Part shown: positions 1 to 12,479 of the stretch, piece by piece | Numbering within the stretch: the stretch's first letter is position 1 | Layout: each line of letters starts with the position of its first letter | Assembly: GCA_029962745.1 (NCBI GenBank) | Contig: CM057156.1 | Span: forward strand, 33,915,110 to 33,979,109 | Length of the DNA stretch: 64,000 nucleotides | Direction of reading: 5' to 3' | Source of the DNA: Echinometra lucunter | Taxonomy: Eukaryota > Echinodermata > Echinoidea > Camarodonta > Echinometridae | Made by a program: the position numbers and the translations under genes | Notes under the pieces: model-generated | What the model saw: only the letters and a program-made list of their open reading frames with translations | The model's database searches: none | Told to the model about the DNA's origin: nothing

Positions 1-3000
1 TGTAGATACATCATATGATTTTAAAACAATAAGGACATCTCATGCCAATCTGTGTCAAAGGATTTCATCTGTTTGCTCAGGTCATTTGATGATACAGGTC
101 CTTCTCTGCAGAATGTTATGTAATCATATAACTATATTATATAATCAAAGTGATTCCATATATGTATATTATTTGAGATAATGTAGTTGGCATTATCATT
201 GCTGCGAAGAAATATCCCAAAATTTGAAAAAAAAATTAGTTCTCTAGTCAGTATTTGTTAGAGCTGAATTAGTTTGGGAATTTTCATGAAGGTGCATTAT
301 ATGTGCTGATTATTTGTCTATGTACGGAAGGCTGACATTCGTCTCAAATAAAGCTGTATTGACAGACTATAGAAGTGATAGTGATATAAGGTTTTATGTT
401 TGATTTTAGACCGATTCATCTGAACTATAGAAGGCTCTATGCCTTTATAAGTTCATATCTTATTGTACTGAGATGTGCACAAGAAACCAGATACCACATA
501 AGTTTATGAAATGCTGGACTTTAATAAAATCATGATTTTTTTCCCCCAACTGCCTTGTATAACATATGTGCAGTGAATTCAAACTTTTCCCTTCTAACGC
601 ACATTTATAATTGATTATAAGAGAATTGAATTTCCCACCCTAACTGAATTCTGAAAGGAAAAAGCATGGTGTGTTCCATCAATTTGCATTAACAAGCATG
701 AAACATAGAATAATGACACAGATAACATAGATTTCTATTACATTCCATATTGTTCACCATCAGTATTATCCCTGCATATTTACCTATGTTTTAGACCAGA
801 AACTTATATTTGCTCCAAGATTATCTTGAGTAGGGCTTATACAAATACATTAAAAAAAAAAATCACTTCATACGCTATAGTAACATGCTCTATCATAGAA
901 AAAGGGAGTCTTTTTATTTTCACCATATGATTGAAGGCATTTTTCTTTCGGTCATTATAAACTCTACATTCCAATGTATGGTTAGAAATCTTATAATGGT
1001 GTTATTGCTACACTGAGAATAGTATTTAACACTTCCAGATGGTTGTGAAATGAATGTATTGTTTCTGGTTAGGCCTAGAATGCAAGAAAGTATTACTGAA
1101 AGTTAATAGGAAATTTCAGGAGTACAAGCTTTGACAGACAACATGGCATCATGCAATAAATTCACTCATCAGCACCTGCACCAATTGCACATACCATAGG
1201 GAAATACAGAATGTAACTTGCATTTGATGTCTCTGTAGTCTTAAATTTACATGTATATCATATTTGTCATAACTCTGTCACGTTTTAGAAACAGAAACTA
1301 TAAGAGTTCAATCAGGGTGTATTGAGAGTGCCACTCTGCTACTTCTGTGAAGAGCTACAGCTCTTTCAGTAGTATATGACTGTATTACTGTATAATACAT
1401 GGATCCATCCTCTGTTTTGTATGTGTGCAGATCATTCATTCAGTGTTTTTCATACATTACATTCATTCAATTCAAAATAACACATAGTTAGGACAGATTA
1501 AGTGAACTTTAGAAGTTCCAGTTTTCAGGAATTTTGATTTTTTTTTTTCAGTAAAGGTTATTTTATACATCCCAATACTTCTTTTGCATATGATATAGCC
1601 ATATTTGTATACCTTATTAATTCATCTTGTTAAATCCACCTTTCAAAAGGGAGCAAAACACACACACACACACACACACATCAACATATCGTTATTGTAT
1701 GAAATTTAAATCGGGATTAGTATAACTTCTACATTTTATGTTGATGTCCATTAATTCATAACTAATACTAAATTAATTATTAGAGTGTGTACCTTCACCC
1801 ATGAATATGATATTGAACTTTCTCACCATAAAAAAATGGCATGTTTCTGTAAAAACTGAAAGGAATATTACGGAAATGAGAGAACAGGAAGTACACTATA
1901 TTTACTGGGAAATTCAGGATAGAGTGTTCGAATTTGCTTATGTGGAAAAAAATCTCTTTATAAAAAGAAGGAAAAAAAAGAGAGCAGTATTCTGTTAAAA
2001 ATTTTCACTGAAGAGTGCTTGAAGCACTTTCCTATCAAATATGGATAGTCTTTTTATACCCCAGAAGTGAAAGAAATTCCACTTCCATGCTCAGTAGCTG
2101 AGTTCTACCCATGTGTTCAATGGTGACAAATCTCAAAAACAATGAAAATTAGGTGTAAAATTAAGTATTCAACCAGATGGGACTAGCTGTATTAATTGAA
2201 CTATACCAGCTGTAATGTAGCTACACTAGATATTTTCTGGCCTCCATGTCTTCGTGTGCTGTTGGATTGTCATATTGTTTTGCATGGTACCTACTTTGGT
2301 GATATCCAGACTGTCCTTTGTGTCGTGTTTCTAGACTGAGTGTGATCTAAACAGGCTACCTGTTCATAGACTCTGAGGATATCCTTTCATAGCTTCTAAA
2401 GCTGTTAACTTGTTGGTCTACAACACATGTATCTTAAAGCAACTGGTCTTTGAACATGCTGTAAAAGAAAAAAAAAAATCTGAAAGTTTGTAGCAGTGTT
2501 CATTTGTGGCATGAAGTCATTGGCACGCACATTTCCAAACCCTCATCCCTGCACTTGCCTGCATTCTGTACAATATGATACAGTTGGATTCTTTGTAAAA
2601 TCTTGAGTAGATACAACGTTCCTACCCATCATGATCGCAAGTTGTCTTGATGTTAGGGGTCAGAGACTGCAATGTCTATGCAGTACTCCATCTATCGAAC
2701 ATGTTGTGCCATGTATTCTGTGGCATCTTTGACAATGATGTCCATCAAGAGAGAAGACCAAGACCAGAGGAAGATCTTAGCCATCAAGGATCGTCTTCTT
2801 TGTTGTACTGGTAAGGACCATTGTGGATTGCAGCATGTCACGTCCTCTCTTCCACCTAACCAGTATATTGATGTTTTCTGAATGAAATAGAGAAGTTTTC
2901 TCATATAACCATGTGTGCTTCAACAAGCTAGAATGGTACAGAGGGCATTGATAGTTCAACATAGTATTTGCATGCATTAAATCAAGACTAAATTTATATC

Positions 3001-4884
3001 CAGCTTTATCTTATACCATACTATTTGTAGACAATAGATGAAATGTTCTGATTTGTTTGGGCAGGGTTCCATGTAGAAAAAGTACATGAAATACAAAAGG
3101 TTCCTCTGTTAATTATCCTACATTTCAAAAACACTTTTTATGTTTCCTGAATTCACATTGTATTGAATAAAACAATTTTTACTTTCCCCCATCTGTTTAG
3201 AGAGGACAATTACAAATTCTAACATCTTTGGAAGTGTGGAATTCAGTGATAGTTCAGGAATGTTTTTCTTGTAGAAGTCCTTTTTGATGAGGAAAGGGCC
3301 ATTTTGTCTGAACTCACGTAACTTGAAGCAAAATTTCAAAGTCTCAATAAAAACGTGTGCTGTTAGTTTTCTTTCTTTTCTTTTTTTTTTTCCCCCCAAA
3401 AAGCAAGTTTTGTTTTTTACCTGTTGTTTTCAGGCATGCATCTAAATGTTTAAAACATGTCTGATAAACTCAACTTTGTAGATACATGTATCCATATATT
3501 TGCTGTTCTGTAGAGTTGTTCGCATGGACAAGGATTCAAAATATGTTATCTGTCTCTATGTACTACTTGTATTTGATATGATCATGAGATGCATAGCATG
3601 CTGCTATATGTGCTTGAAATAGAAATACTGTTCTTCTAAGGTATAGATCATTGTGAAGAGAGTGAAAGATTTCTTTGATGAGTTATACTTCCTTAATTTG
3701 ATCCTGTGCCTTGATATAAGATATGATATTAATGATGTTTCTCAGATACATAAATCTTGGATGTTATGCTTTCTAACATCAGTTTCCTTTCTCTGACCTG
3801 TCTTTAAAGTACCATTTACCAAACCACATGTCTTGCTGTTTATGACTTTGATTTTCATACTGGTATCTTTTAAGAATTAGAAAATTTTAGCATTTATTTT
3901 TTAAAATCTATTTATATATTAATTTATTATTTATTTATTTGTTTGTTTATTTCGTTTACATCTAAACAGGGGAGCCCCGTCAGTAATCACAGTACTGTTT
4001 TCCAGGGGGCCCTGTATAGGTACAAGATAACAATCTTGAAGATACAAACAAAATTAACAATTCATTTCAACTAAAAACAAGATGAGAAAATAATTCAGTC
4101 AACAGAAGAGATAGAGGATGAGAAATTGAGAATGGATATTAATATTTTTCAACCAGCATTCAACAAATCCTAAGGAACCCGAAACTGGCTGAATTTCATG
4201 AAAGCTCAAGTATTTCACTTCAGTAAAGATTGCAGCTACTTGTTATTAGCTGTTTCAAGTCTCTCTCATAAATTCATCTTGCACAGAAAATCTAAGAAAT
4301 GTCATCATAAAAGAGGCCTTTTATGATATTTTTTCCTATTTTACTATTTGATTGTTAACTATTTGAATTGCTGATATTGTTACAGGGATGATATTCTAAT
4401 TATTATTTTAAATGATTATCCCCTGTAAATCATTCACAATGTTTTTGTGTTTGTGTGTTTGTGAGTGTATTTGTGCTTGTTGAGCAGTGTTGAAAATACT
4501 TATTTTTGTATTGTGTAGGAGCTTAATTTGGATTACAAATTTGAAACTTTAGGTTTTGTACACACAAAAAATTGTATTCTAAAAAAAAAAAAAACTAAAC
4601 TAAAAACTGAGTTCTCTCTCACTCTTAAATATCTTTCTCCCTTTTTTATAACTTTTTGAGATCTCCTGAGAGTTTTTGAGAGCTAAATCACAGTATTTTT
4701 TCTTGTAATTGGTGTGAAGGCTTACTGTAGGGATGCAGGATGCAAAGCCGACAATTTGTGGCAAGGGGTCATTAAAAATCATGATTCAGGGATGAGTGTA
4801 GGTGAATGGGATGTTCACTTGGACAATACAGGAAATGTACCCAGCAAACCCTGTGCCAGACGAAGAATTGACCAAAGGGAAATC
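1..4884. other. Non-coding stretch, no exon recognised
   Basis: AT-rich DNA without a convincing exon on either strand. If the tropomyosin terminal exons further right belong to a gene entering from the left edge, this is probably intron. I looked for a tropomyosin exon 8-type sequence (charged heptads running into a donor) and did not find one. A short open stretch near 2700-2830 reads through on both strands but matches nothing I recognise. Confidence 0.5.
1659..1680. repeat. (CA)11 microsatellite
   Basis: Uninterrupted CA dinucleotide run. Confidence 0.95.
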
Positions 4885-4889
4885 AGGAA

Positions 4890-5940
4890 AAACGGAGATG
4901 AAAGGAGTGGGGATAAGGAGGGTAAGAGTGGAGATAAAGGGGGAAGGAGTTGGGATAAGGAGGGTAGGAATGGGGATAAGGAGGGTAGGAATGGGGATAA
5001 GGAGGATAGGAGTTGGATAAGGAGGGTGGGAGTGGGGATAAAGGGGGAAGGAGTTCGGGATAAGGAGGGTAAGAGTGGGGATAAGGAGGGTTGAAGTAGG
5101 ATTAGGGATAGTGGATAAGGAGGATAGTAGTGGTGATGAGAAGGGTAGGAGTGTGGAGGAGGGTAGGTGTGGGGATAAGAAGGGTGGGAGTTGGGATAAG
5201 GAGGGAAGGAGTTGGGATAAGGAGGGAAGGAGTTGGGATAAGAAGGGTAGGAGTGGGGATAAGGAGGATAGAGGTGGAGATAAATAGGGAAGCAGTGGAG
5301 ATAAAGAGGGAAGCAGTGGGGATAAGGAGGATAGGAGTGAGGATAAGGAGAGTAGTATTGGGGGAAGGAGGGTAGGAGTTGGGATAAGGAGGGAAGGAGT
5401 GGGGATAAGGAGGGTAGGAGTGGGGATAAGGAGGGTAGGAGTGGGGATAAGGAGGGAAGGAGTGGGGATAAAGAGGGTAGGAGTGGAGATAAAGAGGGTA
5501 GGAATGGAGATAAAGAGGGAAGCAGTGGGGATAAGGAGAGTTTGAGTGGGGATAAGGAGAGTACTATTGGGATAAGGAGGGAAGGAGGGTAGGAGTGGGG
5601 ATAAGTAGAGTTTGAGTGGGGATAAGACGAGTACTATTGGGATAAGGAGGGAAGGAGGGTAGGAGTGGGGATAAGGAGGGAAGGAGTGGGGATAAGGAGG
5701 GAAGGAGTGGGGATAAGGAGCGTAGGAGTGGGGATAAGGAGGGTAGGAGTGGGGATAAGGACGGAAGGAGTGGGGATAAAGAGGGTAGGAGTGGAGATAA
5801 AGAGGGTAGGAATGGAGATAAAGAGGGAAGCAGTGGGGATAAGGAGAGAACTATTGGGATAAGGAGGGAAGGAGGGTAGGAGTGGGGATAAGGAGGTTAG
5901 ATATGGAGATAAGGGTAGGAGTGGGGATAAGAAAGGAAAG
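4890..5940. repeat. 21-bp G-rich minisatellite with higher-order structure
   Basis: About 1 kb of tandem units close to GTGGGGATAAGGAGGGTAGGA, with variants (GAAGGA, AAAGAG, GAGATAAAG). The unit is a multiple of three, so long frames stay open and give Arg/Gly/Val or Asp/Lys/Glu repeats; these are by-products of the repeat. A block of variant units near 5460-5550 recurs near 5768-5860, giving a higher-order period of about 310 bp. The plus strand is almost pure purine plus T. A poly-C run follows at about 6009-6020. Confidence 0.95.
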
Positions 5941-6590
5941 CAGACAAAAAGGGTCGGAAATTAAGGAGAGTGTAAAAATAAGGAATGAATGTGAGAAAAG
6001 AGCAAGGATCCCCCCCCCCCCATCTCATAGCTTGGGTATAGTTTTGAAATTCTTGTGTGATTTTGAAATGTATACAGGCATGTAATGTGCACTGCACATC
6101 TTATCAAGAAGAAAATCTAAAGGGAATTCCTGTAATGGGTTATCTGAATCAGGACAGTTGAAGGACATGTTCATTAGGTCATGTAGATATCAGTAATTCC
6201 AAGTACTTCATAAATCATTGATGGTTTGTCACAAGGGTGGCTGGTTTCCAGATATCTCTCTCAGAACATGTCTTACTTGTCTCATTAGTCTAAGATCTGA
6301 ATGTGCATACAGTCTTTGCAATTGAAAGTTAAGTTGTAGCCAGTTCTGGCTGTAGCATACTAACATTCTTCTGCAGTTATTGTGCATTTCTAGCCAAAGT
6401 CTGCGGGGGAAAACCAGTTCAACACTAATCCCAAGATAACTTGGCTAGGGTCTACATGTATGGAAAAATGCATGTTGTACTGAAATTGAATCGTGCTCAA
6501 TGAGTTAACATGACTTTAATTATAGAGTGTTTTAGTACTGATGCTTATGCACAGATAGTCCTTTATCTCATCCTCTTCACTTTTATTTTT

Positions 6591-7000
6591 AGCTCATCCG
6601 GCCTGAATGGGCCAGATGAGCTTATGCCTTGGTGTGGCGTCCGCGTCCGTTGTCCATCCACAATTTCAAAATGCTTCTTTTTGTCATTTCTTGTCCAATT
6701 TCAGTTCCGTTTGCTTTATATGAAAGCACTGGGTGGGGAATTAGAAACTTCCACACAAAATTGTGAAATTAGTTAAATATGCTAATTTATGTGAATTTAT
6801 TTTTAAAAATCACAAAAAATGCTTCACTATTTGTCGACCGATTTTAATTTTTTTGTTTCATCTGGTAGAGCTACATGACACAGAACTTCACAGAATTTTG
6901 AAATTTTGTCTCAAATATTATTTATGCTTATTTATGCTGCTAATTTTTGCAAATTTATTCAAAATCACAAAAAATGCTTCTCCTTCATTTGTTGATTGAT
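6591..7000. repeat. Dispersed repeat with terminal hairpin and internal duplication
   Basis: Begins with a 32-base hairpin (6591-6622): AGCTCATCCGGCC pairs with GGCCAGATGAGCT around a short loop. A GTCCGCGTCCGTTGTCC-type segment follows. From 6760 to 7000, AT-rich units containing ATCACAAAAAATGCTTC occur twice. This style (AGCTCA hairpin, then repeated GTCC) resembles a dispersed family seen in marine invertebrate genomes; that is recollection, not a search result. Confidence 0.55.
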
Positions 7001-7796
7001 TTATTCTGAATCACAACTAAATACCTATTCTCCTCCGATTGTTGACTTGCAGGAAAGCACTTCCATGCATCTCTGATACAGATCAATGTTTTATTTTAAC
7101 ATGACAATTATCTAATGTGTAATGGGCACTTCCTAATACATACGTGATACATATCTTACTTATTCATTTCAGTGTCAATTCGTTGAAAATTGCAAATTGC
7201 GTGAATTACTTTATCTTGATGCTGGATGAGTGCCTCATCATTGATGTGCTTGTCTTTCTTTCATTTTCTCTCTCCCCATGCACTTCCGATATTGTATTTG
7301 AAAGAAAAAGAGGTTAATTTTTCATCATTTAGAAGCAATATCCCAAGCTTTGTAGGAACCATGCAGTCATGATAAAAGACATAGACCTTTCAAGTAGAAA
7401 ACATATACCTGAGTTTGATCTATACTAGTGTACTAGTCACCCAGAGACATTTTGCTATGTATGTTAGTAAGGAATATAATATATGTTTCTACAAAGATTG
7501 AATGGGAAATATATGAAAATAAGCTGTATGTCATTTAACAAGTACATTATTTGGCAATTCAAAAACAAGAGACATGGACTCTTGTTTTGTATTAAACAGA
7601 ATGTGCAGCACACTTGATAAGTGGATCATTGGGAGCAGAAGGGGGGGGGGGGGAGGCAGGTGAGTGAGGGAGTCGGAGCTATGGAACAATTTTGAAATAT
7701 ATCAAGCATTCCATTAAAGTTTTTCACATTTTTTCAGATGAATTTTGAAAATGGAGAAGGGCATATAAACCTTAAGTTTTGCCTATGTGGTTTTAA

Positions 7797-7812
7797 GGGG
7801 GGGGGGGGGGGG
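7797..7812. repeat. Poly-G run (16) close to an exon
   Basis: Sixteen G in a row, 88 bases before the first tropomyosin terminal exon. A 13-G run lies at 7641-7653. On the sense strand such runs could form G-quadruplexes in pre-mRNA. Confidence 0.9.
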
Positions 7813-7900
7813 TGGGGACCTTGTACCTCTGTAACTCTGCCAGCAATATATGCTACAACTGGCTAGGTCTACTAATCGATATATTGTGTGATCTCTCTAG

Positions 7901-7983
7901 AAATCGTCTGTGATTTGAAAGCGAAGCATAATGAAGCCATGGTCGAACAGGAACGTCTGAAGATAGAACTCATGGCCATTTAG
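7901..7983 (+). CDS. Tropomyosin alternative C-terminal exon, copy 1
   Basis: An 83-base exon after a pyrimidine-containing acceptor (ATCTCTCTAG). It starts with two bases of a split codon, then encodes 26 residues (IVCDLKAKHNEAM... to ...IELMAI) and a TAG. Tropomyosin residues 258-284 come from a single terminal exon of 27 residues beginning at a split codon, which matches the size and phase. If the upstream exon ends in G, the first residue is Glu. The alternating Leu/Ala and charged residues fit a coiled-coil end, and a terminal Ile is known in vertebrate isoforms. It diverges most from the family among the three copies. Tropomyosin coils along actin, and the C-terminal exon sets head-to-tail overlap and troponin binding. 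The partner exons are off the window, so the identity is inferred from the three exons together. Confidence 0.65.
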
Positions 7984-10649
7984 GCTTACCTCTTCTTCTA
8001 ACCCTCATGGAGCTGGGTAAAGACAATCATATCATGGCACCTTGTCTGCTGCAGACCTTTCTATAGTCTTTACTTGTGAAATGGAAGAAAAAAAAGAGAA
8101 ACTTCTATGTGCTTGCTCATATTTCAATTTGATTTCTATTTTCTGTTACTTCCCTCTTCCAGTTGCTCATTGTCAGTATGATTTTCCTCCTGTCGATCAA
8201 TGTCTATTTGATTTTCTTGAGAAAGTTGTTGATATGAATTAGTTGATTACTCTTCTTAGCTCTCACTTTTTCCCCAAACACACTTATTCATTAGATCAAT
8301 CTGTATTTCCAGTCTTAGTTCTATTTCATTTTCAGTGTTTTAAGATTATTTTGCTTTCTTGCTCAATGTTATTGGGATAGGTACATGAAGAAATGTATGA
8401 TTGATTATCCTCACTGTTTTTCATATACATGTATGAAGATGTTTGAAGCCTTGCATACAAGAACATTTTCTTTCTTTCCAACCTTGAAATGTCACTCCCA
8501 TGTCTCTGATACATGTAGTTTGTGGTGCTTCCTTTGTGTAGATTCTCCCATGTCTTTAAATGTTTCCTACTTTACGCTATTGTCTTGTTACCCTTGACCT
8601 TTGATACATGACCTCTGACCTCATGGGATATAGTCTTACAGATTTGTCATCATTGTCCAAACATATCAACCTGTATTTGCAAGCCAATACAATAACAGTA
8701 TGTTAATTGTTGAAGTTTTTATGAGAAAAACCATCTGTTCTCATGTACAAATTCCTTTAGTGCAAATCAGATAAACCAATTTTCAGTCATGCGCAACCAT
8801 CACTTCAATCAACTACAAAATATACAAAATGCTAGAGTTGCATGAGCACATAGCTACTAGCTCTTCACTATGCAATCATCCCGTATGCATTTCACTGTCA
8901 CATTCACTGGTAGTGCAGACATCATAAGAAATATATCACGTCTTGTACATTTCTGACACTTATTCCAGTTAAAGGGATTGAACTTCATGTGTTATATGTC
9001 ATGGCTTGTACAAAAGGCATTGCTGCAGTGGAAGAATTATCACAGTAAATATAGAAAATGAATGCACAGCCACTTTACTTAACATGTAAGCATCAATCAT
9101 TTTAATGGTGGATTTCAAGTAGTTTCATAACTCTATGCCCTCCAATTTGGTTTTAATAATATCTCAACATGTTTATGCCATTGACATATATATAGTGTAA
9201 GTGAGATAGTGAAACTGCTTTCATGAATTGAAAGATGCACCAGATCTATGGCAATAAGATTTAGCCAAGTTTAATGGAACTTCCTTTCTTCACTGAATTG
9301 AATAGTTCTTTGGTATGATGAATTGAATGCCTTAAGATATTTATTTTTCATAGAACCAATAATCATTATCAACAATCCAAAGCATATTCAGTCATTGAAA
9401 TATGATTTGTGCTCTGACAGTATGGAAAATCTGTGCTTAAGTGACTTAAAATTCTTAATCTCCCTATATGCAGTAAAGATGACTATTTGTAGCAAACATT
9501 GAATGACCACTGATGGTTTTTCTGCAAATGAATTGGATGAAAGTGATGTCTTCCTGAGATAGCCAGCAGATTTAGACTTTTTTCTGCGTACATGATTGTA
9601 AATGAATGAATTACTTTGTTTTGAGGAGGAGAGGGTAGGAGGTGAGGTGGGAAAACCTAGCATAAACCAAATTAGCCTCCCAGTAATTGTTTTTTAAGTA
9701 CAGAAGTTACCAAGATGTCGTATCGTCTTTCTACAGTGCATCTTAGTATCATAGAAGTGATGCTCCATTGGTTATGAAATGATCACAATAATTTAAATTG
9801 ATCCTAAAATTTATGATACTAGAATATGCTGATTTACATTGTCAGCTGAATTCATTATTAAAATCTAATATGCAAAGTCTGCCACTGGGATACCTTCTTG
9901 TATGTACAGTACACCTTTTAAATGATATATTCTGCCTAGTTGTTGCCCAAACTGCCTGTGATTTTCACATGGTCTTTGGTCATCGTGTAACCATTTATTT
10001 CTATGTGGCATGCATGTGTTGCTTGTTGTGACAGAGTGGGATTATTGCTTTTAATTTGAAAATCAGATTTCAATACGTTACTATTTTATGTTATGTTGGA
10101 AGGCTTGAATTGCCAGAGAATTTTGAATTACAAGAGAAATTAGGAAGATTGGACGCACACTGCACTTAACAACCAACTGGACTTCGCCCAGAATTCACTG
10201 ATGAAAGTCAATACTAAGTTTTCTTAGAAATTAGTACATGATGTCTTTAAAGGGCATTCATTTGTATTAATGAAAGATATAATGATTATTATTCCTTGAT
10301 ATGTTTTAGTCATATGCAAAGCTATTTTGATTAGTTTCAAAGGAAGTATACATGGATTCCCTCATAGTCTTTTCCTTGTCTTTGCATGAAATAATTTCTT
10401 ATGTGTTTCTAGCATCTTTTAGAATAGAATTTGGTTGATAAATTCAGTATTTCAAATAGTGCAGTGGAAAAGGGGAATAAGTTTAAACAGGCCTATCTAT
10501 TTCCCTAAGTCACACCAAATGCATGTTTTTTTTTTCTTAGAAGATATCAATGTATTGCTTTATATATGAACTGAAATAAGATGTATATTATAACAGTGCA
10601 AACCAGGTTTTAATCACTGTGTTATTGTCCTTTTTTCTCTCCATTACAG
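7984..10649 (+). other. 3' UTR of copy 1 and/or intron
   Basis: No further exon recognised. No AATAAA was seen before copy 2; an ATTAAA at 9857-9862 is a possible poly(A) signal for a transcript ending with copy 1. The rest is AT-rich and unremarkable. Confidence 0.4.
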
Positions 10650-10732
10650 CTGAAGTGGACAAAGCCAAGGAGGAGTTTCACCAAGCTAAAGTTGAACTAG
10701 AAAACTGCTTAGCTGAGCTTAACTCCATGTAG
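10650..10732 (+). CDS. Tropomyosin alternative C-terminal exon, copy 2
   Basis: An 83-base exon after a strong acceptor (CTCTCCATTACAG), the same length and phase as copy 1. After the split codon (Ala if the upstream base is G) it reads EVDKAKEEFHQAK, then ...LENCLAELNSM and TAG. The AKEE motif and the L..LELN.M ending closely resemble the non-muscle/brain type vertebrate exon 9 (AHAKEEN...LLELNNM). It therefore probably makes a cytoskeletal-type C-terminus, but the tissue assignment is inference. An AATAAA follows about 400 bases downstream. This is the clearest family match of the three. Confidence 0.8.
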
Positions 10733-11134
10733 AAGTCTTGCTTTTCATCATGTGTTTTTGTTTTTAAAAATGCAAATATATCTACTCCTTTTTACCACTC
10801 CTCTGTTATCCACTGTTGTTGGTTGCTAGGTTGGATATACTTGTAAACTTAGTACTGTGCTGAAGATTGCAATGTAGTCTTCAACACTCCATTTCAAAAT
10901 CTTTGCATTATAGTCTCTAATATCTAAAGCAATTAGTGTATTGCTCTTTTTTATTACTAAAGTGTTGCTGCTCTGGTTGAAAAGGGAATCTTCAGCAAGT
11001 TTATTAGCTTGCATGGATAGAAGAGACAATCTAAGAATTTAGGACCAATTGATTATTGGACGGCAATGACACATTCCAAATGATTGAAATTATTCCCCCT
11101 TTTTATACTTTCAAATTCCAAGTTTTGCTTGAAA

Positions 11135-11140
11135 AATAAA
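11135..11140 (+). promoter_or_regulatory. Candidate poly(A) signal for tropomyosin copy 2
   Basis: AATAAA 403 bases after the copy 2 stop codon and before the copy 3 acceptor. Motif only; no transcript evidence. Confidence 0.4.
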
Positions 11141-12072
11141 AATCTATTTTGTTGTTCAGTATTCTAAGGCTTTATCTGTGCACTGTCCACATGTTGAAAT
11201 GATCTTTATTCAAGCAATTTTAGATCTCTTGCAGTTGTTTGGGTGGTGTGGTAAATTATGTAGCAATTTGAATATCATGAATATCTGGTTTGAACTCAGT
11301 TAAGAAAATCCATATGCGATGTACAGTTCCTTGCTGCAAATTTCACAATTTTTATTCCAAATTAAGAGGGAACCGATGATTGTCAGGTGTGTTTGGCATT
11401 TATTGACCAATCATGTATTTTGATATTAGGAACATGTTTGAAGTAATGTTGACATTGCATGTTGCTATACGTACCTGTGTCATTGACATGAATTGGTGTA
11501 TTACATGTAACATTACATCATACTCACTCACTTCTCCCTAATATTATGAATGACATTGTGTTGCTCTGTACATATGTGTACCATGATGGTAAGTATTAGG
11601 GCTAAGTACATGTTTAGAACAGTCTGTAGTGGTATCTGGTTTTTATTGTGCACTCAATACTGCACCAGTGTGGATAGAACATACTATACTGTATGTACTG
11701 TTAAGAATCTTCTTTGTGATGTCATGACATGGTGCATTTTAGTGGTCATTAGGGGCAGTTTTGTGTGATGCCCTGCCTGCTTAAGATGTAAAAAATCAAA
11801 ATCAATGTATTTGGTAATGTTCTCTCTAAAAAAGGTAGGGTATCTGGCTCCTTGCTTGCGCTACTTTCTCTTTTAAATTTTTTTTTTTTTTAAGGATTTC
11901 TATTATTTCTGCTTCATTTTGATACCAAATATTTTGATTTTCTTTTCTTTCTTCCTCCTCCTCCTCCTCTGTTGTTGACCATGTTTCACCTTGTATTGTG
12001 CTCCTCTGCCCTGTTGTTATCCTTGTGTTTTGTCCCATCTTGTTGTTTGGTGGCTTGTTCACCCCTATGCAG

Positions 12073-12158
12073 AGGAATTGGTTCACGAGAAAGAGAAATG
12101 CAGACAGATGAATGAAGAAATGGAGCGCTGCTTGCAAGAACTCAACATGGAGATGTAG
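12073..12158 (+). CDS. Tropomyosin alternative C-terminal exon, copy 3
   Basis: An 86-base exon after TATGCAG. The region before the acceptor is T-rich. It has the same incoming phase as copies 1 and 2. It encodes the split residue (Glu if the upstream base is G), then ELVHEKEKCRQMNEEMERC and ...LQELNMEM before TAG. It is one residue longer than copies 1 and 2. The ELVHEKEK.....EE... pattern resembles muscle-type exon 9 (DELYAQKLKYKAISEELD), suggesting a muscle-type C-terminus. An AATAAA lies about 300 bases downstream. The tropomyosin identity is fairly strong; the isoform assignment is inference. Confidence 0.78.
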
Positions 12159-12456
12159 GCGTTTCCATATTAACCCTCTTGCTTGCTTACATGTATCCAT
12201 AGCAACCTTCCTTTGTTTTTCAGTTGTAGCCAATTTCGTCCCAGAAGCCCATTTATTTGGTCGAGTCTACACCATCGATTCTGGACGTTAGTTATGTTCC
12301 TGCATTTTATGTTTCTATGTTCAATCTCCCGGAAAGAGAGAGGGAGAGAATTTTTTTTTTCTCTCTGTACACAGAGAGGTAATGGAAGAAATTGTACAAA
12401 GTAATTTTCAGTTGTATGTTTTAGTTTAGGAGGCAAGGGAAGTATTGTTCTTTTTT

Positions 12457-12462
12457 AATAAA
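12457..12462 (+). promoter_or_regulatory. Candidate poly(A) signal ending the tropomyosin gene
   Basis: AATAAA about 300 bases after the last terminal-exon stop. No further tropomyosin-like exon was seen to its right, so the gene probably ends here. Confidence 0.5.
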
Positions 12463-12479
12463 TTTATTTCAAAGGTAAA

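Larger units (their letters stand above)
5941..7900. other. Non-coding stretch upstream of the first tropomyosin terminal exon
   Basis: No exon recognised. It contains a dispersed repeat (6591-7000) and two poly-G runs (7641-7653 and 7797-7812), entered separately. Probably intron of the tropomyosin gene. Confidence 0.5.

Noticed and set aside
2672..2977. Frames on both strands near 2.7-2.9 kb (KREDQDQRKILAIKDRLL)
   Set aside because: Looks protein-like in places and has a GTAAGG after it, but no acceptor, family match or phase link to tropomyosin could be supported.
4714..5860. Arg/Gly/Val and Asp/Lys/Glu repeat proteins across the 21-bp minisatellite
   Set aside because: All are translations of the tandem repeat in different frames, with no conserved flank.
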